Shown: positions 42,265-50,154 of the stretch, in pieces
Position numbering within the stretch: position 1 is the first letter of the stretch
Layout of the letters: each line of letters begins with the position of its first letter
Source: a bacterium
GTDB lineage: Bacteria > Bdellovibrionota > UBA2428
Assembly: GCA_009991595.1 (NCBI GenBank)
Contig: JAACVK010000023.1
Location: forward strand, 1-64,000
Reading direction: 5' to 3'
DNA length: 64,000 bases
Translations under genes and position numbers: made by a program
The notes under the pieces: model-generated
The model's input: only the letters and a program-made list of their open reading frames with translations
Databases searched by the model: none
Told to the model about the DNA's origin: nothing

Positions 42265-43872
42265 TTACTGTGAAGACATAAACTCAAGAATCTGTGGACA
42301 TTCGTCTACAAAACGCCCTTCTTGAGACTTAATTTCATAGTCCCTACATTGCGCCAGATAGCGCGAAAAAAGATCTACCTTAGCCAAGGCGTCGTAAGAA
42401 CTAGTCACAGGAAAATTAAACAAGCGCAGAGCATCTCGCCGATCTAGTCGATGTAACTCATATCCCCCGATGACTTCCACAGGAGTAAAAGCCCTCATCA
42501 GCGCTCCCCTAAGACCAGCAAGCCCAGAAAGATCTCTTGCACCGACTAACACCAACTGCTCTTGATTCTCCTCAAAAATAGAAGGCCGAAGTTCGCGCCA
42601 TTTTAGATGACTAGGAAGTTTCTTCTCGACCCGTTCAGGAAGCCCCTGCTTCCACTCAATATTCGAATCCGAAAAGTCTCTTGTAGGGGAGCTGACCCAA
42701 AAGTTAAAGTAACTCAAAAAGCTATGACGATAGAAAGTCAAAGTGTCCGGAATCACAAACAAGAAATAAATCAAGATCAGAGCCTTCAAAGAAGGTGCCT
42801 TGTAGGATTTTATAAAATCGCTCAAGACAAAGGCGCTAAACAGATGCATCAACACGATCCCCGGCAAATAGTAACGAAGGCCCGTTTGGACGTTAAGTAG
42901 CGACAGATGCACCAACAAAGCTATGGCCGGCAAAAGTGTCAGAACAAAAAGTGCCTTAAAATTTTTAGGTCCTTTAAAGAAAAAGTAGATGAGAGAAGCC
43001 AGCCAAAGCAAAAGGTGCCCTGGTGGCATTTTTGCCCAAAGGCTCACCAAATAGAAAGTTTTAAAGCCAGAATTAGAAATTTGTCCCCACAAGAAAGCCG
43101 GATGAGTCTCGGCGCGATTGTGCAATCGCTGAGCGTCGATTCCCTTACCAAACCAATGGACTTGATCCACTTGAAACAAGTAGGAAATCAAAAAAGCAGC
43201 CGCCACCCCCGCCAACGGTAGTAAAAAATATCTGCGGCTAGGCCAACTCCCCTGCTCTCTATGGGTTGAATTCAAATGCAAATACAGCGCCATCAAGAGG
43301 AAGGGCAAGTAAAAGAGACCCGTAAACTTTGAAAGAATCGCTAACGCAAAAAAGAAAAATGCAAAGAACAAATTAGCCGGCCTAAAAACATTCTCCTCAC
43401 AGAGTCGATAGGCATAGAATGCGCTTAGCAGCACAAACAAAGCCACATCAAAATCATTAATGTGCAAAGAGGCCATCGCCTTGATGTTAGGATCACAAAA
43501 ATACAGGAGCGCAAACAAAAGAGCCGAAACGACACCGAAAACTCTTCTGAAATGTCCAGTAAACACCAAGCCCCCATAAAAGAACAAAATGACATGAGGC
43601 AATCTAAACCAAAACAAATCCTTCAGCGAAAACAACCAAGCTATAAGGGCCCCAAACCATTTCGAAAATGGTGGATGCTCGTTATTGAATTCAAATGAAA
43701 GCGTGTTTAAGTAGTCCAATCCGGCTTTCACATAAATGTTTTCATCGATGGTATTGCTTAACTCCATTGAAGATAAAATGGTGGTCACAAAACCAAGACC
43801 AATCACAAAACCAATTGCCCTTGCTATCCAGCCAGAACGGCTCTCACTTGCTTGATTCATCGAAGAAACCAT
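42265..43872 (-). CDS. GT39/ArnT-like polytopic glycosyltransferase
   Basis: A 535-residue membrane protein from ATG 43872 (AAGGT 8 bases upstream); a longer frame runs to 43929. There are about 10-12 transmembrane segments. The first periplasmic loop has NTIDENIYVKAGLDYLNTLSFEFNNEHPPFSKW, where the Asp-Glu pair and the HPP motif match GT-C enzymes of the PMT/ArnT/GT39 group. It ends in a soluble C-terminal about 120-residue region. It likely transfers a polyprenyl-linked sugar to a protein or lipid. Convergent with the GT87-like gene. Confidence 0.85.
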   Translation of the reverse strand: MVSSMNQASESRSGWIARAIGFVIGLGFVTTILSSMELSNTIDENIYVKAGLDYLNTLSFEFNNEHPPFSKWFGALIAWLFSLKDLFWFRLPHVILFFYGGLVFTGHFRRVFGVVSALLFALLYFCDPNIKAMASLHINDFDVALFVLLSAFYAYRLCEENVFRPANLFFAFFFFALAILSKFTGLFYLPFLLMALYLHLNSTHREQGSWPSRRYFLLPLAGVAAAFLISYLFQVDQVHWFGKGIDAQRLHNRAETHPAFLWGQISNSGFKTFYLVSLWAKMPPGHLLLWLASLIYFFFKGPKNFKALFVLTLLPAIALLVHLSLLNVQTGLRYYLPGIVLMHLFSAFVLSDFIKSYKAPSLKALILIYFLFVIPDTLTFYRHSFLSYFNFWVSSPTRDFSDSNIEWKQGLPERVEKKLPSHLKWRELRPSIFEENQEQLVLVGARDLSGLAGLRGALMRAFTPVEVIGGYELHRLDRRDALRLFNFPVTSSYDALAKVDLFSRYLAQCRDYEIKSQEGRFVDECPQILEFMSSQ

Positions 43873-44042
43873 AGCACAGACCTTAAAGAGGAGTCTCGAT
43901 CTGAACTCTATGAAAAGCACTTGGCACAAGAACTAGCCAAAGTCATTTTTTTGGCTAGTTTGTTCCCATTATTCTTCAGATCGAGCGCAGGATTCTCAAA
44001 GCAAAGCGTTCCTAGTTTCCCTATGTTTGATAATATATCTAT

Positions 44043-44525
44043 GTGAGAACAATCCTTGTCTTTGCAGCATTAACTCTATTTAGCCAAGCTGGATTCTCTC
44101 GTGGTTATTCCATTTTTCTGAACGGAGGCATGGACAACGTTCGAGATGGTGAAGAAAGAAAAGTAGCTAGCTTTGGACAGGTAAAGATATCGACACAGGG
44201 GCGACTCTTCAGACTGCACAGTGGTTTCACGGTTTTAAGCGGAACTGAATACGTAGAAGGCGAAGCAGCCCTTGGATTAAGCCTTTATTTGCTAACCCCA
44301 TTTGTAGATCCAAAAGCAATCGTTTTCCCCTTCCTCTATGGCGAAGGCACGGCCGGCATAGCCTATTATCAAAAAGCTGAAAGACAGGACTTTGGCTATG
44401 GATACGGGGCCGGCGTAGATATTAAATTTTTAAAGCACTCTGGCTTGAGCTTCTCAATATCTCAACACAGTGCCACCGAAACAACCATTCGTTACACCTT
44501 AGGCTTTTTTTGGATTAGTGAATAA
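44043..44525 (+). CDS. Small exported beta-rich protein, probable outer-membrane barrel
   Basis: A 160-residue protein with a signal peptide (hydrophobic core ILVFAALTLFSQAGFS) and beta strands rich in Gly and aromatics (GYGYGAGVDIKF, TIRYTLGFFWISE). It looks like a small outer-membrane barrel but the C-terminus is not a clean Phe. The start is GTG 44043: an ATG at 44041 is out of frame and hits a stop at once. No Shine-Dalgarno is visible, and a TAATAT at 44031-44036 would place transcription start at about the GTG, so the message may be leaderless. Confidence 0.6.
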   Translation: MRTILVFAALTLFSQAGFSRGYSIFLNGGMDNVRDGEERKVASFGQVKISTQGRLFRLHSGFTVLSGTEYVEGEAALGLSLYLLTPFVDPKAIVFPFLYGEGTAGIAYYQKAERQDFGYGYGAGVDIKFLKHSGLSFSISQHSATETTIRYTLGFFWISE

Positions 44526-44602
44526 GAACACATTCAAAAATTGAGTTAATCAATAGAGTATTTGCCAAGCCAGAAAGGCAAAGATAAGCTTGCCATCATC
44601 CA

Positions 44603-45355
44603 ATGAATTCGCCTGAAAAACTTTCTATAGTCATCCCCGTCTACAACGAAGCCTCCACTGTTTCAGAACTACTTAAGCAGGTTTGGAACGTAACACTTGA
44701 ATCCAACGTTCAAAAAGAAGTCATCATTGTAGTGAGCCCCTCCACTGACGAGAGCGAAGCACTCGTCAGTGCTTTCCTCGAACAGAATAAAAGCGAAAAC
44801 CTTAAAGGTATTTTTCAAAGCAAGGCTCAAGGGAAGGGGCAAGCCGTCCGGGATGGTTTCGCTCAAGTCACCGGAACAATTATCTTGATCCAAGACGCTG
44901 ATCTTGAATATGACGTTAACGACTATAACGAGCTCATTAAACCCATACTAGCCAAGCAGACCGATCTTGTTATCGGAAGCCGACATCTTTCTGCTGGAAA
45001 CTGGAAGATTCGCAAATTCACTGGGCAGCCTATTAGAGCCATGATCCTCAACCTGGGTGGTTCAATTTTTCATTTTCTTTTCAACAAAATTTATGGGCAA
45101 AAATTAAGTGATCCTACGACCATGTATAAGATTTTCAGAGCCGATTATTTAAAAAAGTTTAAACTTTACTCCAATCGCTTTGATTTCGACTATGAATTGC
45201 TCGCAAAGCTTATTCGCACAGGAGCAACCCCTTTTGAGCTGCCTGTATCTTATAACTCGAGAGATTTTGAAGAAGGTAAAAAAATACGCCCGTTTCGAGA
45301 CCCGTTGGGTTGGGTTTGGGCCATCATAAAGTTTCGCTTTTCAAAGCTTGATTAA
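44603..45355 (+). CDS. Family 2 glycosyltransferase (polyprenyl-phosphate sugar synthase type)
   Basis: A 250-residue cytoplasmic GT-A enzyme. It begins KLSIVIPVYNEASTVSELL, has the DAD-type motif in ILIQDADLEYDVNDY (DxD-equivalent, about 98-100), followed by SRHLSAGNWK and DPTTMYKIFRAD, which match dolichyl/polyprenyl-phosphate sugar synthases (DPM1/GtrB-like) without the C-terminal membrane helices. It could supply the polyprenyl-linked sugar used by the GT39 and GT87-like membrane enzymes nearby; this is inference from proximity. Confidence 0.88.
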   Translation: MNSPEKLSIVIPVYNEASTVSELLKQVWNVTLESNVQKEVIIVVSPSTDESEALVSAFLEQNKSENLKGIFQSKAQGKGQAVRDGFAQVTGTIILIQDADLEYDVNDYNELIKPILAKQTDLVIGSRHLSAGNWKIRKFTGQPIRAMILNLGGSIFHFLFNKIYGQKLSDPTTMYKIFRADYLKKFKLYSNRFDFDYELLAKLIRTGATPFELPVSYNSRDFEEGKKIRPFRDPLGWVWAIIKFRFSKLD

Positions 45356-45416
45356 ACCTGACGCAAGGCGCATGGCAAATGGGTGTGTTGAATTGCGCTC
45401 TACTCTAGAGAGAGAG

Positions 45417-45445
45417 TTGACCCTGGCCTGTTTCTATTCTTTAAA
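45417..45445 (+). promoter_or_regulatory. Candidate sigma-70 promoter of the symporter gene
   Basis: TTGACC (45417-45422), a 17-base spacer, and TTTAAA (45440-45445). The -10 box is weak. The predicted leader is about 43 bases, ending in GTGAGGGG before the ATG at 45495. Confidence 0.4.
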
Positions 45446-45494
45446 AGCCTTAAGAGATGACTAGGTTCAAACCTATGCTGAGTGAGGGGTTTAA

Positions 45495-47036
45495 ATGATA
45501 AATTTTCAAAAACTAAAATATACGTTGTTCATGTTGCTTTCCACAACGCTGTTAGCGCTTCCTGTGCAGGCAACCGGGCTTTGGGAAGCTTTCGACTCAT
45601 GGGTTGGAAACCTTAATGGAGTGATTGCAGGAGTTTTCTTTTTCAATGTTCTTGGCTTTATTGACGGAGCAAATCTTCCTCTTGCCGTTGCATGGCTTGT
45701 AGCAGGCGCGGTATTTTTCACCGTTCGCTTTGGCTTCCTACCTTTTAAAATATTCAAACATGCAATCAAAGTAACCGCCGGTCGTTACGATGAAGGTGAT
45801 GACGAAGGAGAAGTTACACACTTCCAAGCTCTTGCTGCCGCGTTGTCTGCTACTGTCGGACTTGGCAACATTGCCGGAGTGGCTATTGCCGTTTCCATCG
45901 GTGGACCCGGTGCAACTTTCTGGATGATTATCGCCGGTCTACTTGGGATGAGTTCAAAAATGGCTGAGTGCACGGCCGCTCAAATGTTTCGCCGCATTCG
46001 CCCTGATGGGAAAGTCATGGGTGGAGCGATGGAGTATCTGTGGCGTGGAATTGGAAAAGGAGAAAGCAGTGGAAGTAAGATTGGAAAATTTCTAGCCTTT
46101 GCATTTTGCATCCTTTGCGTGTTGGCCTCTCTTGGAGGCGGCAACGCCTTTCAGGTCAACCAAAGCATGCACGCCTTTAACGATAGCTTCCCTTATCTAG
46201 TCGATCACCCATGGATTTACGGAATAATTATGGCTGTTTGTGTTGGAGTTGTTATCATTGGTGGAATCAAGAGCATCGCAAAGACCGCTGAAAAAATTGT
46301 CCCATTCATGTGTGGACTTTATGTAGCAGCTTGTTTGTTTATTCTTATTCGTCACTTTGGCGCCATTCCCGACGCTTTCGGAATCATTATCAGCAATGCC
46401 TTTAATTTCGACGCTGGCTTTGGTGGCTTCATAGGGGTTTTGGTCATGGGCTTTCAAAGAGCGGCCTTCTCAAACGAAGCAGGAATTGGCTCAGCAGCTA
46501 TTGCTCACTCTGCCGCTAAAACTAGATATCCTGCTCGTGAAGGCGTTGTAGCAACTCTAGAACCCTTTATTGATACAATTGTCGTGTGCACAATGACGGC
46601 TCTTGTGATCGTGATTACTAGAGCCTACGAGAACCCTGCTTATGCAGAAATCATCGCCTCCAAACAAGGTTCGGTTCTAACAGCTCAGGCCTTTGCAGAG
46701 GAAATCAGCTGGTTCCCGTATGTGCTAAGTGTTGCAATCGTTTTGTTTGCTTACTCCACAATGATCAGCTGGTCTTACTACGGTGAACGATGCTGGACTT
46801 TCATCTTCGGTGAAAAATGGTCCATGATTTACAAAATCGGCTTCATTGCAGTCATTATATTAAGCACACTTTCAAGTGCTACAAACGTTCTCGACTTTAG
46901 TGACTTGATGCTCTTGGGAATGGCCTTTCCAAACATATTGGGGCTGTATTTCATGCACAATAAGTTAGCTAAAGAATTGGGCGGCTATTACAAGAAGCTC
47001 AAAAAAGGCGAGTTCAAGGAAATTAAAAAAGTCTAA
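45495..47036 (+). CDS. Sodium:alanine/glycine symporter (AGCS family)
   Basis: A 513-residue inner-membrane transporter with about 11 hydrophobic segments. AGCS hallmarks are TVGLGNIAGVAIAVSIGGPGATFWM (about 118-142), the GGAMEYLWRG region, and FSNEAGIGSAAIAHSAAKT (about 325-343), which contains the family signature. It imports small neutral amino acids with sodium. It has an extra N-terminal segment that looks like a signal anchor. GTGAGGGG precedes the start. Its last codons overlap a reverse-strand terminator. Confidence 0.95.
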   Translation: MINFQKLKYTLFMLLSTTLLALPVQATGLWEAFDSWVGNLNGVIAGVFFFNVLGFIDGANLPLAVAWLVAGAVFFTVRFGFLPFKIFKHAIKVTAGRYDEGDDEGEVTHFQALAAALSATVGLGNIAGVAIAVSIGGPGATFWMIIAGLLGMSSKMAECTAAQMFRRIRPDGKVMGGAMEYLWRGIGKGESSGSKIGKFLAFAFCILCVLASLGGGNAFQVNQSMHAFNDSFPYLVDHPWIYGIIMAVCVGVVIIGGIKSIAKTAEKIVPFMCGLYVAACLFILIRHFGAIPDAFGIIISNAFNFDAGFGGFIGVLVMGFQRAAFSNEAGIGSAAIAHSAAKTRYPAREGVVATLEPFIDTIVVCTMTALVIVITRAYENPAYAEIIASKQGSVLTAQAFAEEISWFPYVLSVAIVLFAYSTMISWSYYGERCWTFIFGEKWSMIYKIGFIAVIILSTLSSATNVLDFSDLMLLGMAFPNILGLYFMHNKLAKELGGYYKKLKKGEFKEIKKV

Positions 47037-47060
47037 AAGAAGTTTCTGCTTCCTTTAGAC
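47025..47060 (-). terminator. Intrinsic terminator of tRNA-Gln, overlapping the 3' end of the symporter gene
   Basis: GTCTAAAAGAAG (47031-47042) and CTTCCTTTAGAC (47049-47060) pair over 12 positions with one G-U pair and a 6-base loop. Read on the reverse strand, a T6 tract follows (47030-47025). The stop codon of the symporter lies inside the left arm. Confidence 0.85.
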
Positions 47061-47098
47061 AGACTAGAAGCGAAAGCCCACCCCAACGAAAGGAAAAA

Positions 47099-47173
47099 TG
47101 GTTGGCGCGGTAGGATTTGAACCTACGAATGGCAGAATCAAAATCTGCTGGCTTACCGCTTGCCGACGCGCCA
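47099..47173 (-). tRNA. tRNA-Gln (anticodon UUG)
   Basis: A 75-base tRNA with encoded CCA. The acceptor stem is TGGCGCG / CGCGCCA, the D arm GGC/GCC, the anticodon stem GCAGA/TCTGC around loop TTTTGAT (anticodon TTG, reading CAA and probably CAG), and the T arm GTAGG-TTCAAAT-CCTAC. Discriminator base is A. All stems pair. It sits alone between the symporter and spoVG on the reverse strand, with its own terminator. Confidence 0.93.
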
Positions 47174-47223
47174 CCAATAAAGCAATTAATACCAGCGGTC
47201 ATAGGCGTTGGCAACAAAAGCAA

Positions 47224-47253
47224 AGGCCTTCCTCTTGTTAAAGAGAAAGGCCT
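47224..47253 (-). terminator. Intrinsic terminator downstream of spoVG
   Basis: AGGCCTTCCTCTT (47224-47236) and AAGAGAAAGGCCT (47241-47253) form a 13-position stem with one mismatch. On the reverse strand it is followed by TTGCTTTTG, a moderate T-tract, about 30 bases after the spoVG stop. Confidence 0.7.
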
Positions 47254-47280
47254 AATTTTGATATAGTTTTGAGTCTTTTT

Positions 47281-47583
47281 TCAGCTGCCAGAAGCAGTCG
47301 GAAGCTCAGTAACGCCTGCTTGGTGATTATCCATGGCTTCTTTAAAAGCCTCAAGTATGCGTTCTTCTAAGCGCTCTCGCATTTGCTGATTCAAAGGATG
47401 GGCAATATCTCTAAAGACCCCATCCTTTCTCTTTTTGGCTGGCATGGCAACAAACAGGCCTGAATGGCCATTAATAACCTTTAGATCTCGAATCAAAAAG
47501 CAGTCATCTAGAGTTACTGTTACGTAGGCCTTCAATTTTTCTTCATTAACAACAAAAACCTGTACATCGGTGATCTCAATCAT
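47281..47583 (-). CDS. spoVG: SpoVG, putative septation/regulatory protein
   Basis: A 100-residue protein matching SpoVG: MIEITDVQVFVVNEEKLKAY, TLDDCFLIRDLKVINGHSGLFVAMPAKKRKDG, and RDIAHPLNQQMRERLEE. SpoVG is a small nucleic-acid-binding regulator known from Firmicutes, spirochaetes and some delta-type bacteria. It is a single-gene unit with a good promoter and a terminator. AAGGAG lies 12 bases before the ATG. The C-terminal GVTELPTASGS tail is likely disordered. Confidence 0.95.
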   Translation of the reverse strand: MIEITDVQVFVVNEEKLKAYVTVTLDDCFLIRDLKVINGHSGLFVAMPAKKRKDGVFRDIAHPLNQQMRERLEERILEAFKEAMDNHQAGVTELPTASGS

Positions 47584-47608
47584 TGCTGAGGCTCCTTATC
47601 TGAAGACC

Positions 47609-47637
47609 ATTATATCGCAATGCGTTAAAATGGTCTA
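47609..47637 (-). promoter_or_regulatory. spoVG promoter with overlapping dyad
   Basis: On the reverse strand, TAGACC (47637-47632), a 17-base spacer and a perfect TATAAT (47614-47609). A perfect 8-bp inverted repeat, AGACCATT (47604-47611) and AATGGTCT (47629-47636), covers parts of both boxes, a typical position for a repressor operator. Confidence 0.6.
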
Positions 47638-47685
47638 GATATTAATTCTTCCTCAAAAACAAGAAATGGATTTAATATCAATATG

Positions 47686-48615
47686 TTAGTGGCTGTTCAA
47701 ATAGTGCTCAGCATCTAATGCTGCCGCACAACCACTTCCAGCCGCGGTAATGGCCTGTCTGTAGCGCTTATCTTGCACGTCTCCACAGGCAAAAACCCCT
47801 GCTTTAGAGGTGCCCGAAACCTCAGATTTCTGAGCCTTGGTTTGCACATATCCGTGATCATCCAAATCGATCTGTCCTTCAAAAAGCTTCGTATTGGGCG
47901 TATGACCAATGGCAACGAACACTCCCTCAACATCTAACTGTCGAGTATCACCTGTTTTAGAATTCTTAATGCTCATACCAACAACGCCGTCATCACCTAG
48001 GATATCTTCGACTTCAGTGTTCGTAATGAACTCAATTTTTGAATTCGAACGAGCTCTATCAAGCATAATTTTAGAAGCCCTAAACTCTTCACGGCGATGA
48101 ACTAGATAAACTTTTGAAGCAAAGCGGGTTAGGAAATTTGCTTCTTCCATAGCGCTGTCTCCGCCACCGATAACGGCAATGGGCTTGTCTTTAAAGAAGA
48201 AACCATCGCAAGTCGCGCATGTGCTCACCCCTCGACCCATTAAACGACTTTCATTTTTTAGACCCAATAAACGCGCAGAAGCTCCCGTGGAAACAATTAC
48301 AGTTTTGGCTTGATACTCAGTATCGCCCACCCAAACTTTTTTAATCTCACCCGAAAGATCTACCTTGGTTGCATCGGCCGTAATGAACTCAGTTCCAAAA
48401 CGCTCAGCCTGAGAGCGCATTTCCTTCATAAGCTCTGGCCCCATGATTCCTTTACTGAATCCCGGAAAGTTCTCAACTTCAGTTGTGAGCATAAGCTGAC
48501 CACCTGACTGATACCCCTCAATAACTAGAGGCTTTAACTCTCCACGTGCTGCATAAACAGCCGCTGTCAGACCGGCAGGACCTGATCCCACAATGATGAT
48601 GTTTCGAATATCCAT
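47686..48615 (-). CDS. trxB: Thioredoxin reductase
   Basis: A 309-residue NADPH:thioredoxin oxidoreductase. The FAD motif is GSGPAGLTAAVYAARG (residues 10-25), the redox-active disulfide is CATC followed by DG (about residues 137-140), the NADPH motif is GGGDSAMEEANFL, and the C-terminal VFACGDVQDKRYRQAITAAGSG is signature. AGAGAGG precedes the ATG. No thioredoxin gene is adjacent. Confidence 0.96.
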   Translation of the reverse strand: MDIRNIIIVGSGPAGLTAAVYAARGELKPLVIEGYQSGGQLMLTTEVENFPGFSKGIMGPELMKEMRSQAERFGTEFITADATKVDLSGEIKKVWVGDTEYQAKTVIVSTGASARLLGLKNESRLMGRGVSTCATCDGFFFKDKPIAVIGGGDSAMEEANFLTRFASKVYLVHRREEFRASKIMLDRARSNSKIEFITNTEVEDILGDDGVVGMSIKNSKTGDTRQLDVEGVFVAIGHTPNTKLFEGQIDLDDHGYVQTKAQKSEVSGTSKAGVFACGDVQDKRYRQAITAAGSGCAAALDAEHYLNSH

Positions 48616-48683
48616 GACTAGTAACCTCTCTTAAAGAATAAAGTGCTTGTTATCATACACAGCTTTTGCTTCTAATAAAGCGT

Positions 48684-49757
48684 ATGTCTCGTAAAGCTTT
48701 AGCCCCTGTTTGGAGAATCATCAAAGCCCCAGGAAGAGGACTTTTAACTGTAAGCACCGGAGCAGAGCAACAGCGAAAACTGATTGATAAATTTATTCCT
48801 CCTAGAAGACGCAATTCCTGGCCCAACTACGTTAAGGCCAGACTGGCCAACCCGGACAAAGTTCCAGGACCAAGCCTCATTGGTTTTCCATCAGATTCCG
48901 GCGGAGGAATATGCCGCGGCGCGGCTCACGGCCCCCTCGGCCTAAGACCTCTCTTATATTCCAAAGGCTGGGCACCTCATGACCTCGGAGACATTCCCTG
49001 CATTCCACAGCTATCTCACGACAAGCTTCTTTCGCCTAAACAAAAGAAAGCATGCGAAAAGCAACTATGGAATTCCAGTTCGCACAAAACTCACCCAGTC
49101 TCTCCACTCAATTTATTGCGCGAGTTTTTACAAAACGGCTATCAAAAACAAGCTCGGGCTTTTAAACCTCTCGTTTTAGGTGGAGACCACAGCCTTTCTT
49201 TGCCCTGTGTTGAAGCACTTCACAAATCGGGACTTCTAAAGGACTGCGGTATTCTTCACTTCGACGCGCACACAGATTTAATGGAAACTCGATTCGGGGT
49301 CGATTATTGCTTTGCCACTTGGGCAAGCCATGCAAGCAAATTGCTAGACAAGCCTGAAAAGCTACTTCAAGTCGGACTTCGACAAAGCTCGGAGTCTAAA
49401 AAGCACTGGGAGGGCAAGTTTGGAGTTAAGCAAATCTGGATGAGCGAAGTGAAATCCAAAACCGCCGCTCAGTTAACAAAACAGATTTGCTCCCATTTTG
49501 AAAAACTGAACTGCAAGCATTTATATCTCTCGATCGACATCGACTGCCTGGATCAGCGCCAGGCGCCTTCAACGGGAACACCAGAACTCAAAGGCATGAG
49601 CACGACCTATCTCACGAAAGTTATTGATCAAGTGACAAAACGATTTTCTGTTTTAGGAGCTGACCTCGTCGAAGTTGCCCCTGTCCTCGGCTCTAAACAA
49701 GATGCTCAAAAAACAGTTAAAGCGGCCGTGCAGCTAATCGAAGCAATTCATTGGTAG
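48684..49757 (+). CDS. Arginase/agmatinase/formiminoglutamase family hydrolase
   Basis: About 357 residues from ATG 48684 (the frame opens at TTG 48666). The manganese ligands of the ureohydrolase fold are present: GGDHSLSLP (His), HFDAHTDL (Asp, His, Asp) and SIDIDCLD (two Asp), then STGTPELKG and DLVEVAP. The N-terminus has about 50 basic residues before the fold. The family splits guanidino or formimino groups; arginine, agmatine and formiminoglutamate cannot be separated by eye. It is divergent from trxB across about 68 bases. Confidence 0.85.
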   Translation: MSRKALAPVWRIIKAPGRGLLTVSTGAEQQRKLIDKFIPPRRRNSWPNYVKARLANPDKVPGPSLIGFPSDSGGGICRGAAHGPLGLRPLLYSKGWAPHDLGDIPCIPQLSHDKLLSPKQKKACEKQLWNSSSHKTHPVSPLNLLREFLQNGYQKQARAFKPLVLGGDHSLSLPCVEALHKSGLLKDCGILHFDAHTDLMETRFGVDYCFATWASHASKLLDKPEKLLQVGLRQSSESKKHWEGKFGVKQIWMSEVKSKTAAQLTKQICSHFEKLNCKHLYLSIDIDCLDQRQAPSTGTPELKGMSTTYLTKVIDQVTKRFSVLGADLVEVAPVLGSKQDAQKTVKAAVQLIEAIHW

Positions 49758-49791
49758 AGCAGGGAAAAGTTTAAGTTATAGAGAGCCGTGA

Positions 49792-49832
49792 ATTAGGGGC
49801 ATTTTACCCTTTAGAGACATTATGCCCCTAAT
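49792..49832. repeat. Perfect 11-bp inverted repeat between convergent genes
   Basis: ATTAGGGGCAT (49792-49802) and ATGCCCCTAAT (49822-49832) are exact reverse complements with a 19-base loop. The repeat sits between the ends of the arginase-family gene and the lysine-rich gene. No T-tract follows on either strand, so it is not a classical intrinsic terminator. Confidence 0.65.
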
Positions 49833-49878
49833 AATCCAGCCACCATCGAGGGTGCTGAAATTGGAGAGGTTTTCAACT

Positions 49879-50046
49879 TCAAGTTACAGTTTTGTCTTTC
49901 CTGTTTTTGTTCACAAAAACATCCTTGCCCTCCCTAGCTTGTGAAGCATCCCTCTTGGACTCTTGGGAGGGGGCGCCTTTACCTTCGGTAGATCCTTTTT
50001 TACTTAACTCATCTTTGATTTGGGTTTTCTTAACTTCTTTTTTCAT
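49879..50046 (-). CDS. Lysine-rich 55-aa protein of unknown function
   Basis: A very hydrophilic 55-residue protein (MKKEVKKTQIKDELSKKGST, then more Lys, Ser, Arg and Gln), probably disordered. The start is ATG 50046 with AAAAGGAG upstream; an upstream in-frame start is not needed. Its ATG overlaps the stop of the 27-codon ORF (TAATG), so translation is probably coupled. It is the last gene of a small operon behind the CsbD-like gene. The composition recalls stress or DNA-associated small basic proteins, but no family is recognised. Confidence 0.7.
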   Translation of the reverse strand: MKKEVKKTQIKDELSKKGSTEGKGAPSQESKRDASQAREGKDVFVNKNRKDKTVT

Positions 50047-50129
50047 TAGTGAACTCCTTTTATAGGTAAAATTAGAAACCAAGCTAAATACAGCACCATA
50101 GAATAAAGGAGGTAAAACTCTTTTCTCAT
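50046..50129 (-). CDS. Unannotated 27-aa hydrophobic micro-ORF
   Basis: ATG at 50129-50127 opens a 27-codon frame ending TAA at 50048-50046. The peptide starts MRKEFYLLYSMVLYLAWFLI, a short charged N-terminus and a single hydrophobic helix, like small membrane proteins. A strong Shine-Dalgarno, AAGGAGGT, lies 10 bases upstream. The stop overlaps the next start (TAATG). The Shine-Dalgarno is base-paired with codons 6-8 of this ORF (see hairpin entry). Confidence 0.6.
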   Translation of the reverse strand: MRKEFYLLYSMVLYLAWFLILPIKGVH

Positions 50130-50147
50130 TCAGAGTGATACCTCCTT
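50106..50147 (-). promoter_or_regulatory. Hairpin sequestering the micro-ORF ribosome-binding site
   Basis: AAGGAGGTA and TACCTCCTT are exact 9-bp complements (50106-50114 and 50139-50147), with extra CTC/GAG pairing inside. In the reverse-strand message one arm is the Shine-Dalgarno of the 27-codon ORF and the other lies in its early codons, so the stem would hide the ribosome-binding site and enclose the start codon in the loop. Confidence 0.55.
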
Positions 50148-50154
50148 CAAAGAA

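Noticed and set aside
43910-43928. TTGGCACAAGAACTAGC as a sigma-54 promoter
   Set aside because: The spacing between GG and GC is 11 bases, not 10, and the -12 box is poor.
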